DNA of 64,000 bases from Thalassia testudinum. Taxonomy: Eukaryota; Streptophyta; Magnoliopsida; Alismatales; Hydrocharitaceae. The notes under the pieces were generated by a model. It did no database searches and was not told the DNA's origin. It saw only the letters and a program-made list of their open reading frames with translations. The stretch is from positions 5,084,001 to 5,148,000 of the forward strand of contig JAZHRO010000022.1 of assembly GCA_037157565.1 (NCBI GenBank), written 5' to 3'. The translations under genes and the position numbers were made by a program. This document shows, in pieces, positions 44,205 through 55,898 of this stretch (the stretch's first letter is position 1; each line of letters begins with the position of its first letter).

Positions 44205-45300
44205 ATCTCCTCCTTTTTGGTGTTGACAAAACTATCTTGCAAATAGATAATAAATAATTTTTAGCAATGTTATTTGAAGGAAAAAATACTTAATTTAATC
44301 CTCCCCCTTAATATATGCTCACCCTAAAAATATTACTATTTGCTCTTTATTCTTCTCCCCCTTTTTGTCAATCACAAAAAAAATGAAGGGGTAAAGAATA
44401 TTATACCATAAAATTTACCAATAGTAGAATGATGAATATGGGTACCAAGCTCCATTAGGCCATCATTCTTGGTCTTCATTCAACTGATAGAAAGGTTGAA
44501 GTGTTCCATTGTGTGCCTTGAACACCCACTGATCCCATTGATCTACTCCTACAAAATAATGTAAAATGTCTTTTCTAGGTACCCATTTTCTTGTGGGTCC
44601 TTTCAGGTTAGCACCTTTCAATCCCTGAGATTTATAGACCTTTCTTGTGTTAGATCTATAATTCTTGAGATTTTTGGCCTTTTGGTACATCCATGCATGC
44701 CTGGTGCATGTGATCTAGTATGTGTATTCCTTTTATTATGAAATTTGATTTTAGAGCATCACAAAATTCAGTATTTAGTCTAGTTGTTGTTTGAAGATTA
44801 TTCAAAGTCTCTTCAAAGTGCTCATAAATATCTTCTAGCTCTAGTATCTTTGCATGCAACTGATTATTAGTCTCTTTTGACATCTTTAATTCCATTTCTA
44901 AACATGATTTATCTATTTCTAATGTTTGGTAACTATTCTTTAAAACCTTATTTCCTTTTTAAATAACCTAGCTTTATGATATAATTCTTCATAAGCTTCA
45001 CGTAATTCTTCAAGAGAAAAATTAGAATTTACCTAATCTTTCGTGTCTTCTGAAGTTGCAACCAAACAAAGGTGTGTGACCTTGTCGTCATTCAATTAAC
45101 TGGACTCGATGTCCATGTTGGAGTCGCTGTCATCCCATGTCGCTTTAAAAGCTTTCTTCTTCTTCTACTTCTTGGCTTCTTTTGTGTCTTCCTTCTTTTT
45201 GCTTATAGGGCAATCCTTTTGCACATGACCTTTTCTCTTGTAGTAATAACAAATAATATTAGTTGAAACTCTATTGATTTGCTTACCTTGCATTTGGAGA
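44205..45300 (-). pseudogene. J gag C-terminal half: zinc knuckle and coiled coil (degraded)
   Basis: On the minus strand about 45255-45205 reads CYYYKRKGHVQKDCP, a CCHC-like knuckle whose second Cys is Tyr. Downstream 44895-44660 is coiled-coil-like (ELKMSKETNNQLHAKILELE) and 44690-44463 is basic (RKVYKSQGLKGANLKGPTRK) with WVPRKD, like Sirevirus gag tails. Frame changes separate the parts. No protease follows. Confidence 0.65.
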
Positions 45301-45305
45301 AATTT

Positions 45306-46060
45306 CTAGAACTTTCTTGTGAGAATCTCCATCTCTTCATCTTCAGGTTCTGAGGTGCTTGAATTTATGTCCTCCTTAATTGCTCTAAAGGAAATACTCT
45401 TCTTCTTGCTTGACGCCTTCTCCTCATTCTTCTTCATGTTCTCTAGTTGGACTTCATAGGCCATAAGGCTACCAACTACATCATCCAAGGGGAGAATGGA
45501 GAGGTCCTTCGCCTCTTGGATGGTTGTGGTCTTTGGACTCCAATTACTTGTAAGAGATCTCAGGATCTTCCTTACAAGTTATTCTTCCGTAAATTTACTC
45601 CAAGATTCTTCATGAGGTTAATAATTTCCCTAAATCTCGTGTAAATCACTTTGGTTGTTTCTCCTTTTTCTATCCTAAAACACTCATAATTCTTAGTTAG
45701 AATTGAGATTCGTGTTTCTTTTACCTTGTTTGTACCTTCATATGTGACTTGAAGAGTATTCCATATCTCGTACATGGACTCGCACGCGGAGATATGGTTG
45801 AACTCCTCCCTTGATAATGCACAATAGAGTGCTTTTATTGCCTTTGCATTTCTAGAGATCTTCTTTTGATCCGCCATCCAAACAATGCCATCTTGCGGCT
45901 CTGGATTCGTGTACTTCTCTTGAATGAGAGTCCACGAGTCTTCATCCATGGACTCGAGGAAGATTTGCATCCTCCTTTTCCAATATCCATAGTCCATCCC
46001 ATCAAAGTAGGGAAGACGTGTGGATGACTATCCTTCAGTGCGCTTGGATGATGATGCCAT
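45306..46060 (-). pseudogene. gag: J gag N-terminal half (degraded)
   Basis: The minus-strand ATG at 46060 (MASSSKRTEG, then TAG) opens the frame. LPYFDGMDYGYWKRRMQIFL, KALYCALSREEFNHISACES, YEIWNTLQVTYEGTNKVKET and the glutamate/lysine linker ending EEMEILTRKF follow the S1 gag order with obvious similarity. A frameshift near 45560 separates the section 45488-45306. Gag would form the particle; packaging and copying would need pol from a partner such as S1 or its relatives. Confidence 0.8.
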
Positions 46061-46095
46061 TGCGAGAGAGAATATTTACTTCTTTTTGTGACCCA

Positions 46096-46106
46096 CTCTG
46101 ATACCA
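46096..46106 (-). promoter_or_regulatory. primer binding site of J (initiator tRNA-Met)
   Basis: The minus-strand TGGTATCAGAG lies two bases after the LTR end ...TTCTACA. It is the standard copia primer site. Confidence 0.85.
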
Positions 46107-46108
46107 CC

Positions 46109-47364
46109 TGTAGAATCTATAAGGCATAAGCACACTAGAAGGGGGGATGAATAGTATGCTATATAAATAAAAATTGCAAGAATAACCAAACCACAAAAAG
46201 CACACAAGATGTAAAGTGGTTCCCCACTCACTTGGGTACTCCACTACCTAAGCCTCCCAGCTTAGGGTTTTTAACCCAATTCCCTCAACCCTGAGGAAAT
46301 CAATTTACTAAATGGGGTAATTAATGAGTTACCTCAACCCAAGTACAATAATGGGTTTGTTACAACCCAACGAGCAACAAGCTCAAAAACAAATAAAGCA
46401 CAAGTGTAAGAAAAATAAAATCATACAACAAAGTTCCTATGCCTCCCAACAATAATTAAATAGAATACCAATTGAGAGCCTAGGATGGACGTGAATCGTT
46501 TCATAGATGCGTGATAAAAACACATTGTTGAGCTTGCAAGAATGTAGAGAGAGTGAATGGCAAGCTTCTTCTTTCTCTCTTGAAAATATGGTGGAAATTT
46601 GAAATATGGCTCTAGAAATTTTTCTTCTCTTTTCTTATGTACAAACTAAGGGTCCAAGGGTTTATTTATAGAGTTAGGACCTAGTTGGGACATCTACTGG
46701 ACGTTGGGTTTAAATTCCAACGTTCATATTGCCTAAATTAATTTTCTAGCTATTCAATTTTGAGCCAACAGCTAACTAGTACCGGTACTAAAGTATGGGT
46801 ATTGGTACTCGTTGCTTCCAGATTTGGGTTTCAAACACTTAACGCATATCTGTAACCCACTAGTATCAATACTCGTTACCTCCAGTACTGGTACTGATAA
46901 TGAGTACTGGTACTCGCAAGGTACAGGTTTGTTTCTTTGAAAAAACCTAAACCTGTAACTCACATATACCGGTACTAAACTTTCGTACCGGTACTTGTGG
47001 ATTAACAAGTACCTTTTTTAAGAGAATTATTCAATTACATTCTTTGAAAATGATCACAGTATAAATCCTAGTTTATCTCTAATTTATTTTACGATCTACA
47101 TTGATTCTTTATTAAGAGGCATACATTTTATAAATTAAAAAAACCTAAACTAAAAACTAAAGGACTAAGATGATCTTCTCCTCCTCGATTCTTCCTTGTT
47201 ATCTTACCTCTTTCATGTCATGATCTTCTCCTTCTCATCATCATGCCTCCATCATTTCCTATTTGCCTTGATCTTCACCTGAATCTGAAAAGCACTCAAT
47301 TGCAAACATTAATCCATAATAATTTTGTCAACACCAAAATAAGATGTGGAACAAAGTTCCAACA
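46109..47364 (-). repeat. 5' LTR of J
   Basis: 1256 bp, matching 42980-44204 with scattered substitutions and small indels. TATAAAT lies on the minus strand at 46670-46664 and iterons at 46770-47000. An open frame at 46772-47008 is a translation of the iterons. Confidence 0.85.
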
Positions 47365-47369
47365 CAGCT

Positions 47370-47827
47370 TAGAGATGCCTTTGTCTTGGCTGCCCTACCT
47401 CATCAGAGAGATCTGACTCGATGGACCTCGAGTTAGGTACAAACCTTCAGAGCACGATGGATACCTTTATGGCTTCTTTGGAGTAGTTTTACTCGGTTTC
47501 TTTCTATTTTGATAGTATTTTTATAGCTTTTTGGCCTGTAATATGCTTTTATCATGTGGACTATTTTATCTTACTTTTCATCTATATATATATCTATCAG
47601 ATGCATGGTTATCTTTTTTTATATCATGTTTATTTATATTTCAAAATTGGGTTGCATGTTAAAAACTACCTGCTTCAATTACATGCTTAAGGGGGAGATA
47701 ATTGAAATTAATAGCTACATGCTTTACTTTTTGCTGAAATAAAAAAGTGGAGATATTATGCATAACTTTTTATATTTCTATCTCACTACATAAATATAAT
47801 TTTGGTTGTCATCAGAAAGGGGGAGGA
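47370..47827 (+). pseudogene. S2 extra gene tail and purine tracts
   Basis: After J the S2 gene resumes and ends at TAG 47484-47486 with a sequence matching the S1 end (STMDTFMASLE). Purine tracts follow at 47688-47697, 47741-47754 (decayed) and 47816-47827 before the LTR. Confidence 0.7.
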
Positions 47828-48828
47828 TGTAAGTATCTCTATTTTGATGCACCAAAATTATGCTGTCTATGAAACTAATCTTTCAGGACACTCTCATGGA
47901 TTAAAGCTAGAAACTGCTGATTTTGTCTCAGTGTCTTTTTATCTTTATTGAGTCTAGATTATTTTGTAAGGAACCTCAAAATGAGTTTCAAATGGATTTA
48001 AGCACTTCACATAAAAAAATAAGTTTTTAGGGTTATTGATCGACCAAATAATAAAATTGATCAACCAAATGTATTGATCGACCAACTAGCTTAATTAATC
48101 GATCAAATCAGGCAATTTTATGAAGTTGATTAATACACTTTTGATCAATCATTTAGGTTAATTAATCGACCAATCATTGATCGATCAAATAACTAGTTTG
48201 ATCGACCAAAACTCATTTTTGATCAATCAAACTGCCTTAATTGATCGACCAATTTGATTTCCTTTTTAGATCAATTTGCTAGTAAAAGTAGAGGTCATAC
48301 GCAACCTTTTTAAAACACACTCAAAAGAAGAAATCCATCTAAAACAAAAGCTTTCCATGCTTCCTTCTAAGTGCTTCTACGCTTCTGCTTTCACGCCTTC
48401 CAAAGCACATCGATTCAAACCTCTGCTAAAATCTGGTTTGACTTTCCTTGAGGTTCCATAGGTTTATACTATTTTTATATTACTTGTTGCTTTTGATTAC
48501 AGATCCCAAGCTGCAGGGAGAAATCCATTGTTGTTGTGCTTCTCTTCAAGTTAGGAAGAGAAGGGATCTTTGTAAGAGGTTGTGCCACCCTTGTATCAAG
48601 TGATGCATTAGTGGATTGACTAGCCTCGACTAGTCAAGAAAATCTTAAGTTGAGAGGCTTAGGTAGTGGTTTTCACCCAGGAAGGGTTTCCATTACAAAT
48701 CCAGGTGTCTCCTGTGCATAAATATTTGTGGTTTGATTTGTCTTTGCAATTATGATATTTAACTTTATAAAAGACGATACTATTCACCCCTCCCTTCTAG
48801 TATCCATTAAGATCCGTAGGAACCCTCA
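47828..48828 (+). repeat. 3' LTR of S2
   Basis: 1001 bp, TGTAAGTATC... to ...AACCCTCA. About ten ttgatcgaccaa-type words lie at 48040-48250. The position of the S1 TATA box reads agtaaaag here. The body matches the S1 LTR with many differences. Confidence 0.8.
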
Positions 48829-49665
48829 CGAGGGTGGCACAACCTCTTACAGAACATCTTTTCTTATACCTAACAGAGAAGAACAATGAGACTTCCAATG
48901 CAACTTCGAATCCCAAATAAAAATAAAAGAAAACAATACAATAATATTCCTATGGAACCTCAAAAATATAAAAGAACAAATCAAGCTTTCGTGAATCACA
49001 AGAAAGTGAGCATGCTTTAGATCACAGTAGTTGTAGGGGCAGAGGCGGGAAAGCACAAGAGAGAGTAGGTGTTTTTCTCTTAGAAAGCTCTTTAGGTGTG
49101 TTGTAGAGAGGGGGGTCGTCGGACCTATTTATAGGCACTTTTCAACATTTCTGAAAATATGGGTTTGGTCGATCAAAATAAAGTTTGGTCGATCAAAAAG
49201 GTATTTGGTCGATTAAATAATTATATTGATTGATTCAATGTTGATTGATTAAATTAAAAAATTGATCGACTTTGAGATTTCAAAAGAAATTCGACTGTTG
49301 GAGTAAATTTGATTGATTAAAAAAATGAAATATGATCGTTAGAGGTATTTGATCGATTAGAACAATTAATTGGTCGATCAATACTTGGTTGATCAAAGGG
49401 ATATGTTGGTCGATCAACAATAGGGAAGAATGATTTTTTACGAAAATGAAAAGCTTGCATTTGTTTTTCTTTTTGAGGTTCTGTACATATTTCTGGACTT
49501 AATGAAATTTGAAAAGGTCTTCAAGATAATCGTCAAGTCAAGTCCTTTTCTTCCTTTATGATTATGGTGATGATAACACATTCATACTATAAATTTGACT
49601 TAAACTATATTGGTTAGTCCGTAATAAAATCATAGTTTTATTATATCAAAATAAGGATATTAACA
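48829..49665 (-). repeat. inverted Sirevirus-like LTR fragment
   Basis: On the minus strand this starts TGTTAATATCC at 49665, carries about ten ttggtcgatcaa-type words at 49165-49400 and reaches tgtaagaggttgtgccaccc, then stops at 48829. The last ~150 bp of a Sirevirus LTR are missing. It abuts the S2 LTR end within the small palindrome accctcacgagggt. It could be a truncated solo LTR or a rearranged piece. Confidence 0.65.
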
Positions 49666-49989
49666 ATCATCGGTGAGCCTAGCTTCGTGCCACTTTCCAG
49701 ATCACATCTAATGATCAGAATTTAACCTAATCGCGTGTGCACCTCCTAGCTACCATCTCGACCGTTCCTCCTTAATAGTCTTCACCTTCGATTACCAGTG
49801 GCCCTAGCTCCCTTGCCTATATAAGAAGCACCCTTGAGCTCCTACTAGCCTTTATTGACTCTCTCCCCCTTAAGTCGATCATCGTCCAACCCTCCAGCTC
49901 TCAATTCCCCTTCCTTGGCCATTAGTGACAGTAGTGGTGTCTCCTGATCCTCTTCAATGCCACAACAACCCACTATGGATCTAGGGATC
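49666..49989 (+). other. unassigned sequence with a TATA box
   Basis: 324 bp that I cannot match to any element here. It holds tatataag near 49820, followed by CT-rich sequence with ctctctcccccttaag, which resembles a core promoter and 5' leader. It could be the centre of another LTR or a remnant of pre-insertion DNA. F inserted at its right end. No coding frame. Confidence 0.4.
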
Positions 49990-52709
49990 TGATGATAACA
50001 TCATCATCAACCATATCTAGCTTTAATTAGTTATAATCAATTGATAAATGCTCCTACATAACCATCGAAGAACCATAATTCATTGCATGTCCATTCTGAG
50101 AGATAAATAATAAAACAAGGGTAAATCTACAGTTTTACCATCATATCTTAAATGCAGAATAACTGTAGGTTTTCCAAGGGGTTTATTAAAGGTCAAATGG
50201 TCATAAAAGTCTAATAAGAGGGTTCGTGAAGACAGAAATGAGTTTTCACGTATTTCAAGAATTAATGGACATCTGAAACCCTAAAAATAGACTCGCTTAA
50301 TTAACTGAGGTTCTAGTTAGGATAAAATTCACCTAAATCTTCTAAAATTCATATAAAAATATTCTATCAGGTTTGGTACCCTTGAATTGACCAACTAAAT
50401 CCATTTTAACATAAAATAGTCTTAGACGGAAAGTTGCCCTAATTTAGGCTTCTGCGTAAATTAACCAATCAAACTTGGTCAAAACCAAAATCCGACTTCA
50501 CCATCATATTCTTTTGGTCTTAATTTGGTTTGCACCAAAATTTGGGCCCAATCAAAGATCATCTTGACCTAGTTTGCAATCCAGTTTAGTCTAACTCTTT
50601 TTCTTATACACACACCCTTAGCTTTTTGAATTCTTTGCAAATGGGTCCCTAACTTTTCTCATCTTCTTTCCAAATTGGTCCTTACACCATTATCATGGAG
50701 GAACTCCTACTCCGGCAACCTTCAATTAGGGATTTGTCCCTGATTTCTTGGCGAATCCCTTCCAAAATTGCAAGGAGAATTCCTGATGAAATCCTCTTCC
50801 ATTTGAGCTACGCATGGTGCTCTGATTCGCAACCAAAACCTAATGCAAATCCTTTGAAGATTTAGGTCTACTTTTTTGTGAAGCTTCAGAGCTTACAAGC
50901 TTGGTTTCCAAGCTTGGAAAGCTCCTCTGATGCCTATAAAAGACCCCTCATCGCACTGTTGTCCTCCTTAGCTTGGTTTGGAGGTTGGATACCCCCACTT
51001 CCCTTCTCCCTGACTTCCTTCTCCACCAACTTCGGTGAGCTCCTCCATCCAATTATTCATCCACCATCACAGATAATAGCCAGTGGATTCCTCTTCATCT
51101 CGTTCTTCCGCATCTCGCAACACCGATGAATGCCTCCTTCCTCATCTTCCTCATCGCTCCATCATTGGAGACTTCGTCTTCTTCATCATTGGCTTGACAA
51201 AATTGTCACGGATCCTCCCCTTTCATCCATTTAGACTAGGCTAATTAGATTTCCCTCCTCCCCCACTTCCTATTTATCCTATTAAATTCTTATTTTGACC
51301 CTCGACTACAGCGCCAACCACCTTTGTCTCCATCTATGGCCACACCTCCGACGAGGTCTCCACACCTCCACAGTCCACCGTTTGCCTCTCCATCAACTCC
51401 ATCAGCATCGCCGTACTCCCTCCATCAAAAGCCATCTCCTATTTCGCCCTATTGCTCACCCTAGCTCCCCACCGAAATACCCAACCTTCGTGCTTCACCT
51501 CCGACTTTCGCAGACCACATCACCCGCTCCCACGCTATGCCAACATCCTAGTCACCTTCTCCATGTCATGGTGAAGCTCAAGACCTGTTTAATTGGGGCC
51601 TTCGCACCTGTATTCTTGCTTTAGGGTTACGCCAGCCACCACCCATCGTGCCTCCATCTATGACATCATTCAAGATCCTCCGGCCGTGTTCTTCGCCAAT
51701 TCCATGCCCAGGTAATTGCAGACACACTCCAGGCATCTACCTAGAACCTCAGTTGAGATGAAAATCCACTACAGCCATGCCAATTCAAGGTTCCACCTAC
51801 TGCTGTTGCTGCCTGAACGAGAAGAAGAGATGTGGGAACATAGTTCCACATCGTAAAGGGATATGAACTTAGCCACTCATAAAAGCAACTTGAGCCTTAG
51901 GCTCTTTGCCTCAGACACCAAGGGTGAGGTCCCCTTCACCAATATGCACACCTCGGCTATTACCAACTACTGGTAGCCCTGGTCACCCGGATCTAATTAC
52001 CCGATAAGCGACCCGATTGTCTGAGAGAAGAGGATGGAAATAAAGGAGAGAGAGAGAGAGCAGGGTTTTACTCTCTTGTGAGTAAGTTCAACACTTAGCC
52101 ATGAGAAGAGAAAAAGAAGAAAAGGAAAGGCTGAAGGAAAGAAGAGAAGAAGAGGGCCTGTGCTGAAGAAGAAGAGAAGAAAGAAGAGGAAAGGCTTTGA
52201 AAGCCCTTGTGCTTGTGCTTATGCTGTAGCAGGCGACGTTTAAGTCATCTGCATTGAGAACCCGACATCTGATTTGCTTTGAGAATAGTATTGTAGAAAC
52301 ATTGACTGGCGTGGAAATTGGTTTAAGTGGTTCAGGCACTATGCATTTATTTGATATATTGAGTAATTAGTATATATGTATGCTTAGACTAATAATTGGT
52401 GATTTAAATCATCATTATTTTGTCTTAGACATCTTTTTGCCTTGTTAAACTATTGCAATATTCATGATTTCCATTAAAGATCAATTTTGTGTAGATATTA
52501 TTCATTGGATATCATTATTGGCTTGATTTCCTGTGCTCATTTACATATTCATCTTGATTAGTGTGTGAATTGCAATACTTGATCCCTGTATTCGACTCCG
52601 GACTTCACTTTAGATATTCGAGTTATAAATTGTATCTGTTGTTTGATCGATTGAGGATTTTGCACTATGACGACGATAACTTAATCTAAACCCTCAATAG
52701 ATCACATCA
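49990..52709 (+). repeat. 5' LTR of F (family of A)
   Basis: 2720 bp, TGATGATAACATCATC... to ...TCACATCA. It matches A's LTR along its length, including shared words around 50880-50970 with a TATA box (TATAAAAG near 50935). A GA run lies at 52050-52060. Open frames at 50878-51624 are LTR sequence. Confidence 0.75.
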
Positions 52710-52715
52710 ACATTT

Positions 52716-52733
52716 TGGCACCGTTGCCAAGGA
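52716..52733 (+). promoter_or_regulatory. primer binding site of F (tRNA-Asp-like)
   Basis: TGGCACCGTTGCCAAGGA, six bases after the LTR end. It is closer to the tRNA-Asp complement than A's site. Confidence 0.75.
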
Positions 52734-53592
52734 GCAACGTGAAATTCACTGCTATTCTTTGTTTTATTTGATTCTATTTGAGCACTAACTTGCCCTCTCT
52801 ATTTTCTTGTGATTTTACGAGGTACATCATGAGGCAATCTTCCACGCAAAATAGCCACTCCTGGGGTAGGTAATTTCTTTTCTTCCCTAATCATTCTCCT
52901 AAGCTTGGGAAGATAAAATGGAAACAAATCACATAGGATTCACTTGCCTTATTTTCTTAGTAATCATCACTTAAAAGGCAAGTTTCCTAATTTGCAAAAA
53001 AAATTTTCACATCCAATTGAAGCCTAACACGATTGTATTTAGAGATTCCCTACCATAATTTCCTGTACCTACTAGGGATCATGCTTAATTTCTAATCTTC
53101 TTGGACTACTCATTTCTTATTTGAAGTTCAAAGAGAACATTTTGAGATCAAATTCAACTTGGCATAGAGCCAAGTAGGGTTTCTACTTTAAGGTTTGGAG
53201 TGCTACTTCTCATTTGCCTATATTAAAGAAAATTAACCCTCTCGCATTTGTGTGCTACCCACGCCCCTGTTTGAAAAGATCTAATCAAGAAGAACCCTAA
53301 AATCAGGCTCTAAATTCACTTGAAACTTAAAAATCGTGGACCTAATAACCTGAGAGTCAAATCAGGGTGGTCTTTAGGTCTTGACCCAGAGTTCATTCTC
53401 CATCTTTTAAGGCAAGTCAGGTGAAGTTGGTCTGCTTTGTGTGCCAACCAATCTCCAAATTAGGTCACAAGTCAAATCAACTTCTAATCAAATGAAACTC
53501 AAGGCACTAATTAGGCTAAAATTAGTAGACCTAAGGTCTTAAGTTCGTACATTCCGGTCTACTTAGAACCACAGTGACAAGGTTGGGTGGGG
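52734..53592 (+). other. F leader, cut by G
   Basis: Matches 11754-12620 of A closely. It stops at ttgggtgggg, where A continues aaaccctgc; G begins here. The rest of F should lie right of the window. No gene seen. Confidence 0.65.
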
Positions 53593-54205
53593 TGATTCAG
53601 CGGATTCGCACGCAAAAAGGTTTTGAGTTTGGAAAACCTGTTGTCGTAGTTTGATTCGCGAGAAAATCCATCGATCGGATAAAATTTATAATCGAAACTC
53701 AAAAAGTAAGTCCCGAGTCAAAAACGGGGAGGCGAACGTTTGATTTTGACATATACGCATTTCGCTTTTATTTATTTTTGTCATTTTTGTCTTTTCTAAT
53801 CTTTTGGTATTTTTAGCAGGCAAGAGATTAAGTTGATGAATTCTTATCTAGGGGAGTCAAGATATCAAGGTTCTCAGGTCTCTCATTGATAGTAGGTTAT
53901 TTCAGGTTGTTCAAAGAATGGTGGCGACCTATATTCAGTGGAATACTGGGGAGGGTAAGTGTTATAATCAACATATCCTTCTTGATTGCAGATTGGGTTG
54001 GTTCAGTCATCAAAGGGTGGAGATCTATAATCATTATAGCTCTGGGAAGGATAGTAATCATAGTCTTGTTGTCCAGGGTTAGGCCCTGGACACTGAGGTC
54101 TAGTATCGTATCCCCAATCAAAGTTATCCTTACTAGTGGATGGATAATTATAAGTCGAGTCGAGATAGTAATCATCTTGGGTATAAGTGGTGGTAGGAGG
54201 GTAGG
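53593..54205 (-). mobile_element. G: K1-family remnant with an internal deletion
   Basis: 53593-53850 is the minus-strand 3' end of a K1-family LTR, starting TGATTCAGCGG on the plus strand. 53855-54205 is the minus-strand counterpart of K1 positions about 625-975. In an intact element about 4 kb separates these parts, so a deletion joined them at about 53850. E then inserted at 54206. G's upstream part should lie beyond the window. Confidence 0.7.
53855..54205 (-). pseudogene. G fragment of the K1-type Tyr-rich reading frame
   Basis: The minus strand reads DDYYLDSTYNYPSTSKDNFD, then a Pro/Gly/Gln section with GQQDYDYYPSQSYNDYRSPPFDD. It matches the K1 frame at 630-830, without K1's one-base loss near 685. 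Both copies keep the Tyr-rich character despite differing at many bases. Only the N-terminal section survives, so nothing more can be said of its function. Confidence 0.6.
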
Positions 54206-55874
54206 TGATGTGCATATATCTGATTAACCTAAAATGTCTATTAATGTGTGTTCTTAGTACCATATTAGCATCATGCATTGTAAATATTGCATAACATGCA
54301 AAATCATGCATGTAGGACAAATTATACAAATTGTATAGTAATTATCTCCTTTTATGGTCAGGGACATGGCAACTTTTTAATCGGGGCCTCGGATTGAAGA
54401 TCCAACCATACGGATCTGATTAAGGTGATAATTGGAGTTCAACAACTCCAAGATTGCCCTGATCGGACATCCGTAGCATCCGATAGAGATCGAGGAACCT
54501 TAAAGATCAAGGGCTAAGATGATGCCAATCCGCACTTCAGACGACAAATCCAACTGCATGGATGATGATCACAGCCTAGCGGTGCAAAAATTGGCTCAAT
54601 CCAACATCTATGGCACCATCTACAACACACAGAAGATGGACGGCCAAGATGGCACCATGTGGCGCCATCCTAGCCGCCCAATCGGCCCCCAGGACCGCCG
54701 CTGCATCTCCAAAGGATTTCCAACGCATGAACTGGGCCGTTGGATCCTGCTCCAACGGTCGCAAGCACGCGCACCTGAAATCACAACAGCGACAAAGTCA
54801 TCGCCACAGCACAGCGGTCGAGCATGTTCTGCGAGCACGCGATGCATGTTCGACTACTCATCCGTAGCACACGGGCGAATAATCGCGACCGTGCGATCGA
54901 TAGTGGGCAACGCAGATCAGCCAATAGCACGCACGCATGATCTAACGCACAATGTGCATGCTCGATTGCACGCATGCGCGAGGTGAAGGCGCAGACGAAG
55001 GCGTGCGAGGAGAAATCTAATCCATCCTATCTCATGATCAGACGACTAAGATTTGAAGGACGTGCATGGGCGTTTTGGGCGTGGAAGGTGGGGAGGCACA
55101 CGCGACGTGCACACGTTGGCCACGATCAAACCTTTAGTGAAGGATAAATCCATCACTAAAGACCTGATATTAATGTTTTAAGCTTGAAATGACAAATTTG
55201 CCCTCAATTCCTACAACTATAAAAGGAGACCCGACCTCCACATTTCTTCATCCCTTCCTTCGCCTCTCTCTCTCTCCAAAGATTAAGAGAAGCTTGTCCC
55301 ACACTCGAGATGCTCCTCAAGAGCTAAATCCAAGCTTTCGCCCCCATTCCGGAAGTAGATCCCATGACGACGATGACATGTTGCCTCATTCCCGTTCTTC
55401 TGACTTCGTCCTCCTTCTTCCCGCCTTGTCCTCTGTCTTCCAGGCATCGCCTCCGTCTAGCTCATCCTCCAAGCATTTGTCGAGGAGGATAACATCTCTA
55501 TCCCTTCTTTTATCGCTTTCTATAGTAGAATTTCCCGCTTTTTAGTTGTAGCAGTTTCCCACTTTCTTATGTAATCATTTCCCGCTTTCTTAGTTGTAAA
55601 AATATTATTCAAATACCAAGTGATTGTTCTCTCCCTCTCTCTCTCTCTTATTGTCTATATCGATTCCATTGTGATTATTTCACCTTTTTAAAAAAAAATA
55701 CAAAAAAGAATATAATTACGGATTTTGAGATCGACGTAGCCTCCCTGTGTTCGACTCGGAACTTCTTTATGGATTTTCGGTATAAATTTTATCTGTTGAA
55801 CGGATTTCTTCGCGACTCAAACTACGATGACGGGTTTTCGAATCCAACTGTGAATGCGTAGATTTTCACGCTCA
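54206..55874 (+). repeat. 5' LTR of E
   Basis: 1669 bp, TGATGTGCATATATC... to ...CACGCTCA. A hairpin-forming sequence lies at 55131-55161 and TATAAAAG at 55218-55225. A CT run lies near 55630. Its family is that of H. A fairly long open frame (54519-54986) lies in the LTR and is not supported as a gene. Confidence 0.8.
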
Positions 55875-55880
55875 ACATTT

Positions 55881-55898
55881 TGGTGCCGTTGTCGGGGA
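55881..55898 (+). promoter_or_regulatory. primer binding site of E (tRNA-Asp-like)
   Basis: TGGTGCCGTTGTCGGGGA, six bases after the LTR end. Two differences from the tRNA-Asp complement. Confidence 0.8.

Larger units (their letters stand above)
42980..47364 (-). mobile_element. J: gag-only Sirevirus-like element (TR-GAG type), minus strand
   Basis: Perfect CAGCT duplications (42975-42979 and 47365-47369) flank the element. On the minus strand: 5' LTR (47364-46109), primer site TGGTATCAGAG (46106-46096), gag (46060 to about 44460), purine tract aaaaaggaggagat (44218-44205) and 3' LTR (44204-42980). The internal region is only about 1.9 kb and holds gag but no protease, integrase or RT, so it needs enzymes in trans. 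Gag resembles that of S1. It is inserted in the S2 extra gene. Confidence 0.85.
39978..48828 (+). mobile_element. S2: 3' part of a second Sirevirus, interrupted by J
   Basis: Contains the end of RT plus RNase H (39978-40760), the iteron-rich spacer (40761-41691), the extra gene (41692-42979 and 47370-47486), three purine tracts and a 3' LTR (47828-48828). Everything upstream of mid-RT is missing on this side. J is inserted in the extra gene. S2 is more decayed than S1: its LTR TATA box has become agtaaaag, and its coding frames are more broken. Confidence 0.8.

Noticed and set aside
29565..49400. Regularly spaced palindromic words taken as a CRISPR-like array
   Set aside because: Spacing is irregular, units are degenerate, the sequence is plant retrotransposon and no cas gene exists. 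They are LTR and spacer iterons.
54519..54986. 155-codon frame with a Cys/His/Arg-rich product
   Set aside because: Within E's LTR, not preserved at the matching place in H's LTR, and overlapped by minus-strand frames.
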